DNA of 42,676 nt from an uncultured Myxococcales bacterium (GTDB taxonomy: Bacteria > Myxococcota_A > UBA9042), in NCBI GenBank assembly GCA_903883645.1, contig CAISBR010000013.1, positions 1 to 42,676 of the forward strand. Direction: 5' to 3'. This document shows positions 26,519 through 38,453 of the stretch, piece by piece. Position 1 is the first letter of the stretch. Each line of letters begins with the position of its first letter. Both the position numbers and the translations under genes were made by a program. The notes beneath the pieces were generated by a model. It did no database searches and was not told the DNA's origin. It saw only the letters and a list, made by a program, of their open reading frames with translations.

Positions 26519-27856
26519 GTGGTGGTCGTCGACGACGATGCCGCGAATGCTTCGAGTCTGCAAAAAATCTTGCAGCGCGAGGGGTTGCAGTGCGAAGTCG
26601 CGGCCGATGGCCGGCAGGCGCTGACCCTGCTGCGCAAGGCGCGGGTGGCGGTGGTCCTGACCGACCTGATGATGCCCGGCGTGGACGGCATTGAGCTGCT
26701 ACAGGCGACCCAGACCTCGAGTCCGGCTACGGCAGTGATCGTGATGACCGCCTACGGCACCGTCGAGACTGCGGTGCAGGCGATGAAGCAGGGCGCCTAC
26801 GACTTCTTGACTAAGCCGCTGCGGCGCGCCGAGGTGGTGCGCGCGGTGACGCGGGCGCTCGAGCGTTCGGCATTGCGCCGCGAGAACGAGGAGTTGCGCG
26901 AAGAACTGGCCCGCGCCGGTCGCAGTCGCGATCTGATCGGCACCAGCCCTTCGGTGCGGCGGGCGGTCGACCTGGTGCAGCAAGTGGCGCCGGCTCGTAC
27001 TACCGTGCTTTTGCAGGGGGAATCAGGTACCGGCAAAGAGGTCTTTGCCCGCGCGATCCATCGGCTGAGCGGTCGCAAAGGGCCGTTTGTGGCGGTCAAT
27101 TGCGCTGCGATCCCTGAGAGTTTGATGGAGAGTGAACTGTTCGGCCACGAAAAAGGCGCCTTTACGGGCGCGGTGGCGACCAAGCCAGGGCAGTTCCAGC
27201 TGGCCGAGCACGGTACGCTGCTGCTCGACGAAATAGCTGATATGCCTCTGAATCTGCAGGCTAAGTTGCTGCGGGTGCTGCAAGAGGGCGAGGTGCAGCG
27301 GGTCGGCGGTGCACTGCCGCAACGGGTAGACGTGCGGTTGCTGGCGGCTACCAACCGCGATCTCGAGGCCGAGGTCGAGGCGGGCCGGTTTCGCGCCGAT
27401 CTATACTATCGTTTGGCGGTGATCTGCATCGAGCTGCCGCCCCTGCGCCAACGCGCCGACGACGTAACGAGCCTGGCGCAGTATTTCTTGCGGCGCTTTG
27501 CGTTGCAGAACGGCAAGCCTACGCTGGCTCTGTCGCACGAGGCGATGGCGGCGCTGCAGTCGTACGCTTGGCCGGGCAACGTGCGCGAGCTCGAAAATGC
27601 CATGGAGCGCGCGGTGGTGCTCGCCCGCGGCGAAACGATTATGCCCAGCGACCTGCCCGAGCGCGTGGCCCGCAGCGAGGGTGGGCGCAGTGAGATCAGC
27701 TTTGCTGCCGGCACGCCACTCGAAGAGATTGAGCGCATGGCGATTGCTGAGACGCTGCGCCTGACGAGTGGCGACAAGCGGCGCGCGGCGGCTCTGCTGG
27801 GCATTGCGGTGCGCACCCTGTATCGGCGCATCGGCGAACAAGACGAAAAACGTTAG
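26519..27856 (+). CDS. NtrC-family sigma54-dependent response regulator
   Basis: A two-component transcription activator of 445 residues. Receiver domain 1-115: acidic pocket Asp5-Asp7, phosphorylated Asp49 (VLTDLMMPG), Thr77 and Lys99 (FLTKPL). AAA+ domain about 140-370: Walker A GESGTGKE (167-174), sigma54-contact loop GAFTGA (213-218), Walker B TLLLDEIADM, and LLAATNRDLE. A C-terminal Fis-type helix-turn-helix ends it (SGDKRRAAALLGIAVRTLYRRI). The start is a GTG at 26519; the same frame stays open upstream to the last TAG at 26378 but has no ATG or GTG. It is in the same reading frame as rne. No histidine kinase gene is adjacent, so the partner is unknown. The next gene begins 15 bp after its stop and is probably co-transcribed. 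Confidence 0.93.
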   Translation: MVVVDDDAANASSLQKILQREGLQCEVAADGRQALTLLRKARVAVVLTDLMMPGVDGIELLQATQTSSPATAVIVMTAYGTVETAVQAMKQGAYDFLTKPLRRAEVVRAVTRALERSALRRENEELREELARAGRSRDLIGTSPSVRRAVDLVQQVAPARTTVLLQGESGTGKEVFARAIHRLSGRKGPFVAVNCAAIPESLMESELFGHEKGAFTGAVATKPGQFQLAEHGTLLLDEIADMPLNLQAKLLRVLQEGEVQRVGGALPQRVDVRLLAATNRDLEAEVEAGRFRADLYYRLAVICIELPPLRQRADDVTSLAQYFLRRFALQNGKPTLALSHEAMAALQSYAWPGNVRELENAMERAVVLARGETIMPSDLPERVARSEGGRSEISFAAGTPLEEIERMAIAETLRLTSGDKRRAAALLGIAVRTLYRRIGEQDEKR

Positions 27857-27871
27857 GTTAGGAGAATCGAC

Positions 27872-29311
27872 ATGCGCAGTGCCATTCGCTCGCGCCCGCC
27901 TTTGCCCAGCACACCGATGCCGGTCCGCGACGAGCTGGGGCGCGACATGCTGGGTTACATAACCGGCAATGTGCCTCAAGTTTATGTGCCTCAAGTTTGC
28001 GATATTGCGACACTTATTGGTTGCGTAGCGGGCGCCGAGCTGGCTGGGATGCTGGCCGCCGCCTGGGAGCATGGACTGACAGGTCCGCAGCTCGCCGATG
28101 CACTGCTGCGGGTTGTCGCGCAACACCCTGCCATGCTTGGGGATCCCGTGCTATGGGCCGTGGCGGACTGTGCGCGGCTTGCCGCTGACCTGGGGGGCGA
28201 GCGCGCGGCGGGTCCGTGGCTGGTGGCGGCGCAGCTGGTTGCCGAACGGCACGCAACTTGGGGCGCTTCTAATGGAATTGACCTGCCCGCTACCGCGGAG
28301 CCGCTGCGCGATCTATTGGCCCAAGCCTGCCGCCAGCCGGGTGACCTGGGCGTGGCGGCGATCGCGGCAGCCAAATTCGCCGACCTGGCGACTGAAGTGG
28401 GTGAGGCGAGCGCGACTCTGCACCTACCCTTGCTTGCGGCCGGCCTGCGCGCGCTGGCGCCGGTGCGGGCCGAGTATGCGCAGATTCTAAGCAAGATTGA
28501 GCCACTGCGTCCGCGCCTAGCCGAGATCGCCGAGCTGCGCGACCCGGCCAAGGCCCGCGCCTTTGTCGAGCCGAAATTTCGCCCGCACCTTGTCGATGGC
28601 AGTGTCGATCAGGCGATCAAGGCCTGCCTGCGCGCCGCTGAAGTGGGTATTCCGCATGAGCTTTTGGCGCAGGGACTGTGCCTGGGTGCCGCAGAGCGCC
28701 TGCTGCGTTGCGATCGCAAGTGGGACAGCGATGCCACGGTCGACGAGTCGAGCACCACGATCGCCCAGCTGGTGGTGTTGGCGTCGGCCGTGCGGCAGCT
28801 GCAGCCTGTCGCGCCGCCGGCGGCTTGGCTCGAATTGCTCCTCTTTACGGCCGGCTTGATTGCGGCCACGGCGCCGCTCGACCGGCCTAAGGGGGTGGGC
28901 AGCGACCTGCCCGACGCCGCGCAAGTGCAGCAGACCTGGGACCACGGGCCAGAGATTGCCAAGATTGTCAGCCACTTGCATGCAGGTCGTGGCGAGGCGG
29001 CCATCGCCCACCTGCGCGCCTACTTCTTGCTGGTGTTGCCCGAGCAGCCCCTTTGCAGCCAGCTGCGCGAAGCGGCCCTAAGCGACCACGGCCAGCCGGC
29101 GCTCGAGGCCGCGCGATCGATCGCAGTGATGGCGGCTGCAGTTGATGATTTTCAGGCTCTGTCTGGCAATCCGCACCGCGAGCGCGTGCTAGCTGCGGCG
29201 CTGCGCTATCTGGCCGAGCCCGAGGCCCCGCGCAGCCGTCTAGCGGTGATCGAGACCGCGCTACAGCGCCGCTCGTTGGGTTGGTCGTCTCAGAGTCTGT
29301 TGCGTATTTAG
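27872..29311 (+). CDS. Helical protein of unknown function, coupled to the NtrC-type regulator
   Basis: 479 residues, family not recognised. The ATG is preceded by TAGGAGAATCGAC, a strong ribosome-binding site, 15 bp after the regulator stop. The product is Ala/Leu-rich and predicted to be mostly alpha-helical, with possible HEAT- or TPR-like pairs (LAGMLAAAWEHGLTGPQLAD, AAIAHLRAYFLLVLP). Histidines and acidic residues are scattered (DHGPEIAKIVSHLHAG). There is no signal peptide or membrane helix. Residues about 34-43 repeat VPQV because of a 15-bp tandem duplication (27971-28000). Coupling suggests a partner, target or regulator of the response regulator, but nothing in the sequence shows a function. 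Confidence 0.75.
   Translation: MRSAIRSRPPLPSTPMPVRDELGRDMLGYITGNVPQVYVPQVCDIATLIGCVAGAELAGMLAAAWEHGLTGPQLADALLRVVAQHPAMLGDPVLWAVADCARLAADLGGERAAGPWLVAAQLVAERHATWGASNGIDLPATAEPLRDLLAQACRQPGDLGVAAIAAAKFADLATEVGEASATLHLPLLAAGLRALAPVRAEYAQILSKIEPLRPRLAEIAELRDPAKARAFVEPKFRPHLVDGSVDQAIKACLRAAEVGIPHELLAQGLCLGAAERLLRCDRKWDSDATVDESSTTIAQLVVLASAVRQLQPVAPPAAWLELLLFTAGLIAATAPLDRPKGVGSDLPDAAQVQQTWDHGPEIAKIVSHLHAGRGEAAIAHLRAYFLLVLPEQPLCSQLREAALSDHGQPALEAARSIAVMAAAVDDFQALSGNPHRERVLAAALRYLAEPEAPRSRLAVIETALQRRSLGWSSQSLLRI
27971..28000 (+). repeat. 15-bp tandem duplication in the unknown gene
   Basis: GTGCCTCAAGTTTAT (27971-27985) is followed by GTGCCTCAAGTTTGC (27986-28000). The first 13 bases are identical. 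The reading frame is kept and encodes VPQVY then VPQVC. Confidence 0.9.
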
Positions 29312-29378
29312 CCGCACCATCGGCTCGTGCAGCGTGGCGTAGCGGTGACCAACACACGTCGCCGGCCAAAAAGTAGCG

Positions 29379-29407
29379 TTGCCAGTCCGTAAAATTATGC
29401 CTATACT
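29379..29407 (+). promoter_or_regulatory. Strong sigma70-like promoter of the following lipoprotein gene
   Basis: TTGCCA (29379-29384), 17-bp spacer, TATACT (29402-29407). This is the best -10 box in the window. Transcription should start near 29414, leaving a leader of about 90 nt before the ATG at 29503. Confidence 0.6.
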
Positions 29408-29502
29408 CCCGCGCCCTCCAAGCCCGCCCCCGCATCTGCGCTACGGCGGTCCGAGGTGTGCGGGCAGGTGTCCGCTCCCAATACTCCTTCGCGAGGCCAG
29501 CA

Positions 29503-31512
29503 ATGTTCCAGAATCGTTTCATCGCGGCGGCGGCGTCCGTGGCCCTGTGTGGGGCCCTTGTGGTCCCCGCCGGCTGCAAAAAGAAAGAAGAGACCAAGCC
29601 CGTCGCGGCGGCCGCCGAGCCTGCCAAGAAAGACGAGCCGGTCAAGCTCGACGACAAGGCTGCGCCTGCCGCGGTAGTGGCGCCTGCTCAGCCCGATGTG
29701 GAGCTGCAGGGTGCCGAAGCCGTGGTCGGCTGGCTCTCGTTCAAGAGTTATAATGGCATGTTCGACGCCATCGAAGGCGTGGGCGGCCGGCTCGGCTTGC
29801 TGCCCCCCGGCGGCGGTCTGCGCACCCAGGTCACGGCTCAGCTGACTGCGTTCATGGCCACGGCCGGCGTCAAAGACATCGCCTGGTTCGACATGAGCAA
29901 GCCGCTGCACATCGGCTTCCACGATCAGCACGCCGCGGCCGCCCCCGGTACGCCGCCCAACCCAATGGAAGTCGCCTCGGGCGTGTTCTTGCTGCTCCCC
30001 GTGACCAGCAAAGATGCCGCTTTGACCGCGCTGAAGACCGCAGGCGCCAAAGTCGCCGCCGAAGCCGAAGGCCACGAGGCCATGCTGACCACGCCCAAGG
30101 GCGAGAAGGTCTACTTCGACTTCATCAAGGACTACACGGTTATCACGGTCATGGACAAGGACCGTTACGCCAAGATCAGCACCTTCGCTGGCAATCTGGC
30201 CAAGGTCGACGTCCCCGCGGTCGCGTACATGGGCATCGCGATCGACGAGCTGGTCAAGTCGCGCAGGGCCGAAGTCGACGCCTTCTTGGGCATGATCGAG
30301 GCCAAGTCGAAAGACAGCGCCGGCGGCAATGCACAGCTCAACGCGCAGGCGATGGGCATGTACATGAAGATGATGCGCACTTGGCTGACCGATGCCACCC
30401 GCTTTGAGTTGCTGATCGGCGCCGATCCGGCCAACCTGCGCGTAGAGGCTCGCCTGCAGGCCCGCGATGGCAGCAAGCTGGTCAAGCAACTGCTCGCCGG
30501 AAAGGGTCGTACCACCGCGGCGGTCACCAACCTGCTGCCCGCCAACTCGTACCTGTCGTTCGCCGCTTCGGCTGACCCGGCCACGAGCCTCGAGCAGATG
30601 GACGAGTCGCTGCTCCTGCTCAAAGAAGCTTTCAAGATGGACCAGCCCACCTACGATGCCACGTCGAAGGACATGAAGGAACTCGCTAAGCTGCAAGACG
30701 GCAACAGCGCTGTGGGTCTGTACCCCGACGGCCCGGCCGCTCTGGGTATGCTCGCCGCGATCGGCAGCACCGACGGCGCCTCGGCCATGAAGGTCGGCAA
30801 GCGCGTCGTCATCGGCATCCTGGGTCATGTGATGAAGCTGGCTAAAGACGAGCAGGTCGCCAAGGGCAACAAGCCGAGCGAAGACGATGCCAAGCTCATG
30901 GCCGTGTTCGAGCAGGCGCTGAAAGAGGGCAAGCTTGAGCCCGTGCTCACCGCGATTGGCCCCAAGGCGGCGGAAGCCGGCCTCAAGCTGACGACCAACA
31001 GCACCACTGAGGGCGACCTGGCCTGCGACGTGCTCGATGCCACCATCGACTACGCCAAGATGCCGCCAGACTCGGCGCAAGTGAAGACCCTGATGGGCGA
31101 CAAGCTGGCCATGGCGATCTGCGCCGGCAAGAGCAAGTTGAGCTTCGCTTTCGGCCCCAGCGCGCTCGAGAAGGCCAAGGCGGCGGCTTCGGCCAAGGCC
31201 GGCGGTCTGAGCGACGCCCCCGCGTACAAGGCGGCGGTCGGCGGCAAAGACGGCGCCACCGTGGTCTACCTGAATCCCGGCGCGGCTTTGGCGGCGTTCA
31301 AGGCGATTGTGCCCCCCACCATCAACATTCCCGGCGACAAGGCCGTGTTGTTCGCGTGCACCAACCGCACCAAGTCGTTCGCCTGCGGCTTCGACGTGCC
31401 GGTGGACCTGGTCAAGTCGGCGATGGAAATCTCGCGCGGTGGCGCGGCTCCGGCTCCCGGCGGTATGGTGGCTCCGGCGCCCGTAGCTCCGGCTCCGGCC
31501 CCGACCAAGTAA
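29503..31512 (+). CDS. Large lipoprotein of unknown function
   Basis: 669 residues from the ATG at 29503 (GAGG upstream; an open frame starts at 29458 but would precede the signal). Lipoprotein signal peptide MFQNRFIAAAASVALCGALV with lipobox PAGC and Cys25, followed by KKKEE. A Lys/Ala/Pro-rich linker reaches about residue 65. The body (70-640) is a mixed alpha/beta protein without recognised motifs. Phrases such as WFDMSKPLHIGF, GVFLLLPVTSKD and YVIT-like strands suggest repeated alpha/beta lobes. The C-terminus is an Ala/Pro-rich tail. It has its own strong promoter and an intrinsic terminator, and its codon use is very GC-biased (frequent AAG/GCC), which suggests high expression. Function unknown; myxobacterial relatives are plausible. 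Confidence 0.8.
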   Translation: MFQNRFIAAAASVALCGALVVPAGCKKKEETKPVAAAAEPAKKDEPVKLDDKAAPAAVVAPAQPDVELQGAEAVVGWLSFKSYNGMFDAIEGVGGRLGLLPPGGGLRTQVTAQLTAFMATAGVKDIAWFDMSKPLHIGFHDQHAAAAPGTPPNPMEVASGVFLLLPVTSKDAALTALKTAGAKVAAEAEGHEAMLTTPKGEKVYFDFIKDYTVITVMDKDRYAKISTFAGNLAKVDVPAVAYMGIAIDELVKSRRAEVDAFLGMIEAKSKDSAGGNAQLNAQAMGMYMKMMRTWLTDATRFELLIGADPANLRVEARLQARDGSKLVKQLLAGKGRTTAAVTNLLPANSYLSFAASADPATSLEQMDESLLLLKEAFKMDQPTYDATSKDMKELAKLQDGNSAVGLYPDGPAALGMLAAIGSTDGASAMKVGKRVVIGILGHVMKLAKDEQVAKGNKPSEDDAKLMAVFEQALKEGKLEPVLTAIGPKAAEAGLKLTTNSTTEGDLACDVLDATIDYAKMPPDSAQVKTLMGDKLAMAICAGKSKLSFAFGPSALEKAKAAASAKAGGLSDAPAYKAAVGGKDGATVVYLNPGAALAAFKAIVPPTINIPGDKAVLFACTNRTKSFACGFDVPVDLVKSAMEISRGGAAPAPGGMVAPAPVAPAPAPTK

Positions 31513-31530
31513 GCGTCCGTACATCGGATT

Positions 31531-31589
31531 GTCGGCGGCGCAGTGCGGTGGGGAGTTTTCTCCACTGCGCTGCGCCGTCGGCTTTTTTC
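31531..31589 (+). terminator. Intrinsic terminator after the large lipoprotein gene
   Basis: A long GC-rich stem (left arm about 31531-31554, right arm about 31561-31582, with a few G-U pairs) with a short loop around GTTTTC is followed by a six-T run (CTTTTTTCT). It begins 18 bp after the stop at 31512. Confidence 0.85.
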
Positions 31590-31636
31590 TGCTAGGCTAG
31601 CCGTGCGAGCGCAACCTCGCTGACCGCGGTACTGTG

Positions 31637-33346
31637 ATGAAGATGCGCCTGATGCCTACGGTTTTGACCCTGCTGCTGGTGGTGCCCGTTGTGGTCGTGC
31701 AAGGGTGCAGCGAGGCTGCGACCACCGCGGCTCCTGCTGCCACCGGCGACGCAGGCGACGCGAACCAAGCAGACGTGGCTGCCCTTGAAGTTGCGGTCGA
31801 TGCGGCCGACGATGCTTCGTCCGCCGTCGTTGCCGATGCCGATAACGTGGCCGATGCCGATGCAGCTGCGCTCGCCGATAGTGCGGACGTTGTGCAATCG
31901 ATTGATAGTGCAGTAGATACTGCCGATGCTGCCGTAGATGCGGCCGCCGATGTGAGTGCGATCTCGTGCGTACCCGGCGCCAAAGGCTGCGAGGGTCCCA
32001 AGCTCAAGACCTGCCTCACCAAAGGCAACGGCTACTCGATCAGCAACTGCTTCCCCGGCACCACCTGCCTGGGGGGCCAGTGCAAGCCCGTGGCGGCCAA
32101 CCTCATCATCGCGTTCGACACTTCGGGCTCGATGTCCGACGACGTCAAGATTGGCGGCGGCGCCAAGTGCGGCGGCAACTACGACGTGTGGCCCGACTGC
32201 GAATACGTCGACCCCAAATTCGCCGGCGGCTGCACGCGCATGGGCGTGTCGAAGTTCGTGTTCAAACAAGCCCTCGCCAAGATTGACGAAACCGCCGTGC
32301 ACATGGCGATGTTTCGCTTTCCGCAAACCAGCAGCGCCACGTCGTACCCCACGTGCAGCTCGGGCCACTACAGCGGCAACGAGCAAATCAGCGGCGACAA
32401 GGGCGACCAGGCCATCGGCGACAGCTCGCCCCTGTGGTACTGGTCGGGCTTGGCGCAAATCCAGTGTGTGCCGTTCCCCACCGCCAACGTCACCAGCGTC
32501 AAAGACGCGATGCTGCTGTGGATGGACGGCAAAGAGAGCACCGTCACGCCGGCCAACCCCGAGCTGCGCCCCGACGGCTCGACCCCGCTGGGCAAGACCT
32601 TATTCTACCTGGGCGAATACATTCGCAATCGCGTCGTCATCGACGGCAAGCCCTGCACCAGCGACGACAGCTGCCAGAACATCAACTATGTGTGCCAACA
32701 GGGCAAGTGCGCCGACCTGAACCGCTCGTGCCGCGAGACAGTGGTCGTCATCTTTACCGACGGCGGCGAAGACAACAGCAACTCCTATTTTGGGCCCTGG
32801 GTGCAGGCCAAGCGCCTGTCGAGCGGTCTGTTCTGCGCCAGCGACGGCGACTGCGTGGGCGGCACCACCTGCCAAAACGTCAAGAATTGCCAGAACGACA
32901 AGGGCGTGTACATCAACTGCCTGCAAGACTCGGACTGCGCCAAGGGCAACAAGTGCGCCGCCAACACGCTCTGCCTGCCACCATCGACGATTACCGGCTA
33001 CTTCTGCAGCAAGGGCCTAGCGCCGTGCCTACCCGACGCCGTGATGGGCCAAACCGCGTACTGCGACGGCCTTTGCGTACCCGATCCCCGCCCTGGCCTG
33101 ACCGTCAAGGCCGCCAGCATGGCCAACAACGTGCTGCGCTCGCCCGACGGCAAGCCCTTCTCGGTCAAGGTGATTGTGGTCGACATCTCGGGCTCGACCG
33201 CGGCGTCCGACATCAGCGGCTCGGCCAGCCTTGCGATCGCAGGTGGCGGCAAGCTGCTGGGCGCCGACGCGAGCGACCCATCGGCGCTGCTGCAGAGCCT
33301 AGACGCGGCCTTCGACATCAAGACCAAGAAGGTGTGTGGGCAGTAG
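31637..33346 (+). CDS. VWA-domain lipoprotein with Asp/Ala-rich linker and Cys-rich insertions
   Basis: 569 residues from the ATG at 31637; a GTG three bases earlier is also in frame. Signal peptide with lipobox VQGC (Cys24). Residues 25-107 are an Asp/Ala-rich linker (VADADNVADADAAAL). A von Willebrand A domain follows with a complete MIDAS: DTSGS (Asp161), Thr in DGSTPLGKT and Asp in IFTDGGED. Cys-rich loops (CTSDDSCQNINYVC, CASDGDCVGGTTC) are inserted within it. It should be an outer-membrane or surface protein binding metal-dependent ligands. A -10-like TAGGCT lies at 31593-31598, but its -35 would fall in the preceding terminator. Such linker-VWA lipoproteins are typical of Myxococcota. 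Confidence 0.85.
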   Translation: MKMRLMPTVLTLLLVVPVVVVQGCSEAATTAAPAATGDAGDANQADVAALEVAVDAADDASSAVVADADNVADADAAALADSADVVQSIDSAVDTADAAVDAAADVSAISCVPGAKGCEGPKLKTCLTKGNGYSISNCFPGTTCLGGQCKPVAANLIIAFDTSGSMSDDVKIGGGAKCGGNYDVWPDCEYVDPKFAGGCTRMGVSKFVFKQALAKIDETAVHMAMFRFPQTSSATSYPTCSSGHYSGNEQISGDKGDQAIGDSSPLWYWSGLAQIQCVPFPTANVTSVKDAMLLWMDGKESTVTPANPELRPDGSTPLGKTLFYLGEYIRNRVVIDGKPCTSDDSCQNINYVCQQGKCADLNRSCRETVVVIFTDGGEDNSNSYFGPWVQAKRLSSGLFCASDGDCVGGTTCQNVKNCQNDKGVYINCLQDSDCAKGNKCAANTLCLPPSTITGYFCSKGLAPCLPDAVMGQTAYCDGLCVPDPRPGLTVKAASMANNVLRSPDGKPFSVKVIVVDISGSTAASDISGSASLAIAGGGKLLGADASDPSALLQSLDAAFDIKTKKVCGQ

Positions 33347-33418
33347 GCGGGCGCAGAAACGCGCAGCCATTTTCTACTTACTGAAATTATTAGGGACTGT
33401 CTTCGGCCCGGCCGACGG
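33347..33418. other. Convergent intergenic region
   Basis: 72 bp between the VWA gene and mpl stops. It contains dispersed motif copy C on the minus strand (33366-33386). A TCGGCC/GGCCGA inverted repeat near 33404-33416 lies just past the mpl stop but has no T-run. Confidence 0.4.
33366..33386 (-). repeat. Dispersed 21-bp motif, copy C
   Basis: Read on the minus strand: TTTCAGTA followed by AGTAGAAAATGGC, then TGCGCGTTTCTGCG. It shares the core AGTAGAAAATG with copies A and B. The extension GGCTGC also matches the first ten bases of the window. Confidence 0.6.
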
Positions 33419-34966
33419 CTAGCGCTGCTCCAGCTTCGCCAGCAGCAGCCCGTGCAGCCCTTGAAAGTCGCGCCCGCTCATCGCCAGCACCACATCGCCC
33501 TCGCGCAGCTCGCTGGCCAACATGTCGACAATATCGGCCACCTGCGGGATGAAGCGCGCCGGCACACCCTTGTCGCTGATGCGGCGGCACACGAGGCCCG
33601 CGTCCATAATCTCGTCGGCGCGCAGCTTGTCGCTCTCTTTGTGCAGCGGCGAGCAGAGCACCACCTGATCGGCGCCCGTAAACGCATCGGGGTACACATC
33701 TTCGAAGACCTTGCGCCGCGACGTGTTCGACTCCGCCTCAAAAACCGCCCACAGCCGCTTGCCCGGGTACATGCCGTGGATGGCCGCCACGGTCTCTTTG
33801 ACCGCCGTGGGGTGGTGGGCGTAGTCGTCGATGACCGTGACACCCGCCACCACGCCGCGCACCTCTTGGCGCTTCTTGATGCCCAAGAACGACGCGATCC
33901 CCGCCTGTAGCTGCGGCACACTCGCGCCCAGGTCGAGCGCCAGGCACAGCGCCGCCGTCGCATTGAGCACGTTGTGCTTGCCGGCCATGGGCGACTCGAA
34001 ATGGCCGATGAGCTGACCCGGGCCAAATTGCGGCAGCGGATCGCGGCCATGCAAGGGCACCGCCAAGCCGCGGTACAGCTCAAACTGGGCGCCGCGCGCT
34101 CCCACGCCCAGCAGCTTGATCTCGACGTCGAGCGGCAGCCCCTCGTCGGCACAAGGCACTGCGACATGTTGAAAACCGTAGCGAATCACCCGGCCGTGGC
34201 AGCGATCGAGCACCGCCGTCACGTTCTCGTCTTCGCCCCACGCCACCAGCAGGCCACCCTGCGGAAACAGCGAGGCATACAGGGCAAACGCGCGCTGGAC
34301 CGCGGCAAAGTCGGGGTAGATGTCGGCGTGGTCAAACTCGACGGAGGTCAGCACGCCGTGGTGCGGCCGATAGTGCATAAATTTTGGACGCTTATCGTAG
34401 TAGGCGGTGTCGTACTCGTCGCCTTCGATCACAAAAGGCTTGCCCTCGCCCAGGCGAAACGACGTACCCAGGTTCTTGGGCACGCCGCCCACCAGCAAAC
34501 CGGGCGAAAGACCTGCACTTTCGAGCAGCCACGCCGTGAGGCTGGTGGTGGTCGTCTTGCCGTGCGTACCCGCAATTACTGTCGGAATACGCCCAGGTAG
34601 AATCCACTCGCCCAGCGCCTCGGGGAACGAGCAGTAGGGCAGGCCGCGCTCGCGCAGCGCCACCGCTTCGGGATTGTCGCGGCGGGTCACATTGCCCACC
34701 ACCACCAAGTCTGGATTCCAGCTTAAGTTTTCGGCGGCGTAGCCCTCGACAAAGGGGATGTTCCAGCGCAGCAAGTTGGCGCGCATCGGGTCGAATACGC
34801 CGGCGTCCGAGCCGCGCACCTCAAGGCCCTTGGCCTGCAACATACCGGCGAAATTGCCCATGGCGGAGCCGCCAATACCGATAAGATGGACCTTTTTGAC
34901 GCGGCTGTAGTCGACGGTGGGGCGCGGCTCGGGCACGCGCTCGGCGGGGCCAGGAATGAAAGGCAT
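33419..34966 (-). CDS. mpl: UDP-N-acetylmuramate:L-alanyl-gamma-D-glutamyl-meso-diaminopimelate ligase
   Basis: Reattaches the recovered murein tripeptide to UDP-N-acetylmuramate in peptidoglycan recycling. 515 residues, cytoplasmic. Mur-ligase features: N-terminal Rossmann domain (HLIGIGGSAMGNFAGML, 27-43), ATP loop GTHGKTTTTS (133-142), GDEYDTAYYDKRPKF characteristic of Mpl rather than MurC, FDHADIYPDF, and C-terminal VIDDYAHHPTAV and VLAMSGRDF. It is the last gene of a five-gene minus-strand run and has its own candidate promoter. A role next to secreted lipoproteins fits an envelope theme, though Mpl itself acts on recycled cell-wall peptides. MurC is less likely because of the GDEYDT motif. 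Confidence 0.95.
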   Translation of the reverse strand: MPFIPGPAERVPEPRPTVDYSRVKKVHLIGIGGSAMGNFAGMLQAKGLEVRGSDAGVFDPMRANLLRWNIPFVEGYAAENLSWNPDLVVVGNVTRRDNPEAVALRERGLPYCSFPEALGEWILPGRIPTVIAGTHGKTTTTSLTAWLLESAGLSPGLLVGGVPKNLGTSFRLGEGKPFVIEGDEYDTAYYDKRPKFMHYRPHHGVLTSVEFDHADIYPDFAAVQRAFALYASLFPQGGLLVAWGEDENVTAVLDRCHGRVIRYGFQHVAVPCADEGLPLDVEIKLLGVGARGAQFELYRGLAVPLHGRDPLPQFGPGQLIGHFESPMAGKHNVLNATAALCLALDLGASVPQLQAGIASFLGIKKRQEVRGVVAGVTVIDDYAHHPTAVKETVAAIHGMYPGKRLWAVFEAESNTSRRKVFEDVYPDAFTGADQVVLCSPLHKESDKLRADEIMDAGLVCRRISDKGVPARFIPQVADIVDMLASELREGDVVLAMSGRDFQGLHGLLLAKLEQR

Positions 34967-35004
34967 CGGGGCGTCCTGCGGGCTGAACGTGGGTCAGCAG
35001 CGGC

Positions 35005-35032
35005 AGCGTAGCCCGATCGCAGCGATCGGCAA
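35005..35032 (-). promoter_or_regulatory. Candidate promoter of mpl with an internal palindrome
   Basis: On the minus strand: TTGCCG (35032-35027), 16-bp spacer, TACGCT (35010-35005), with a 38-nt leader to the ATG at 34966. A perfect palindrome, CCGATCGC-T-GCGATCGG read on the minus strand (35013-35029), covers the spacer and part of the -35, a natural operator position. It is not followed by a T-run, so it is not an intrinsic terminator. Confidence 0.4.
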
Positions 35033-35053
35033 GAATTTGTGAGAAGGTCTAGA

Positions 35054-38413
<3,360 letters not shown>

Positions 38414-38453
38414 GGGCGAGCCTCGGGCAGACGATACGGGTACAAATTCAAAG

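Noticed and set aside
24386..26563. Long minus-strand open frame (725 codons) opposite rne
   Set aside because: It is the shadow of the RNase E gene; its product has no domain and the plus strand has clear catalytic residues.
29401..31524. Long minus-strand open frame (707 codons) opposite the large lipoprotein
   Set aside because: Antisense shadow in high-GC sequence; the plus strand has a signal peptide, ribosome-binding site, promoter and terminator.
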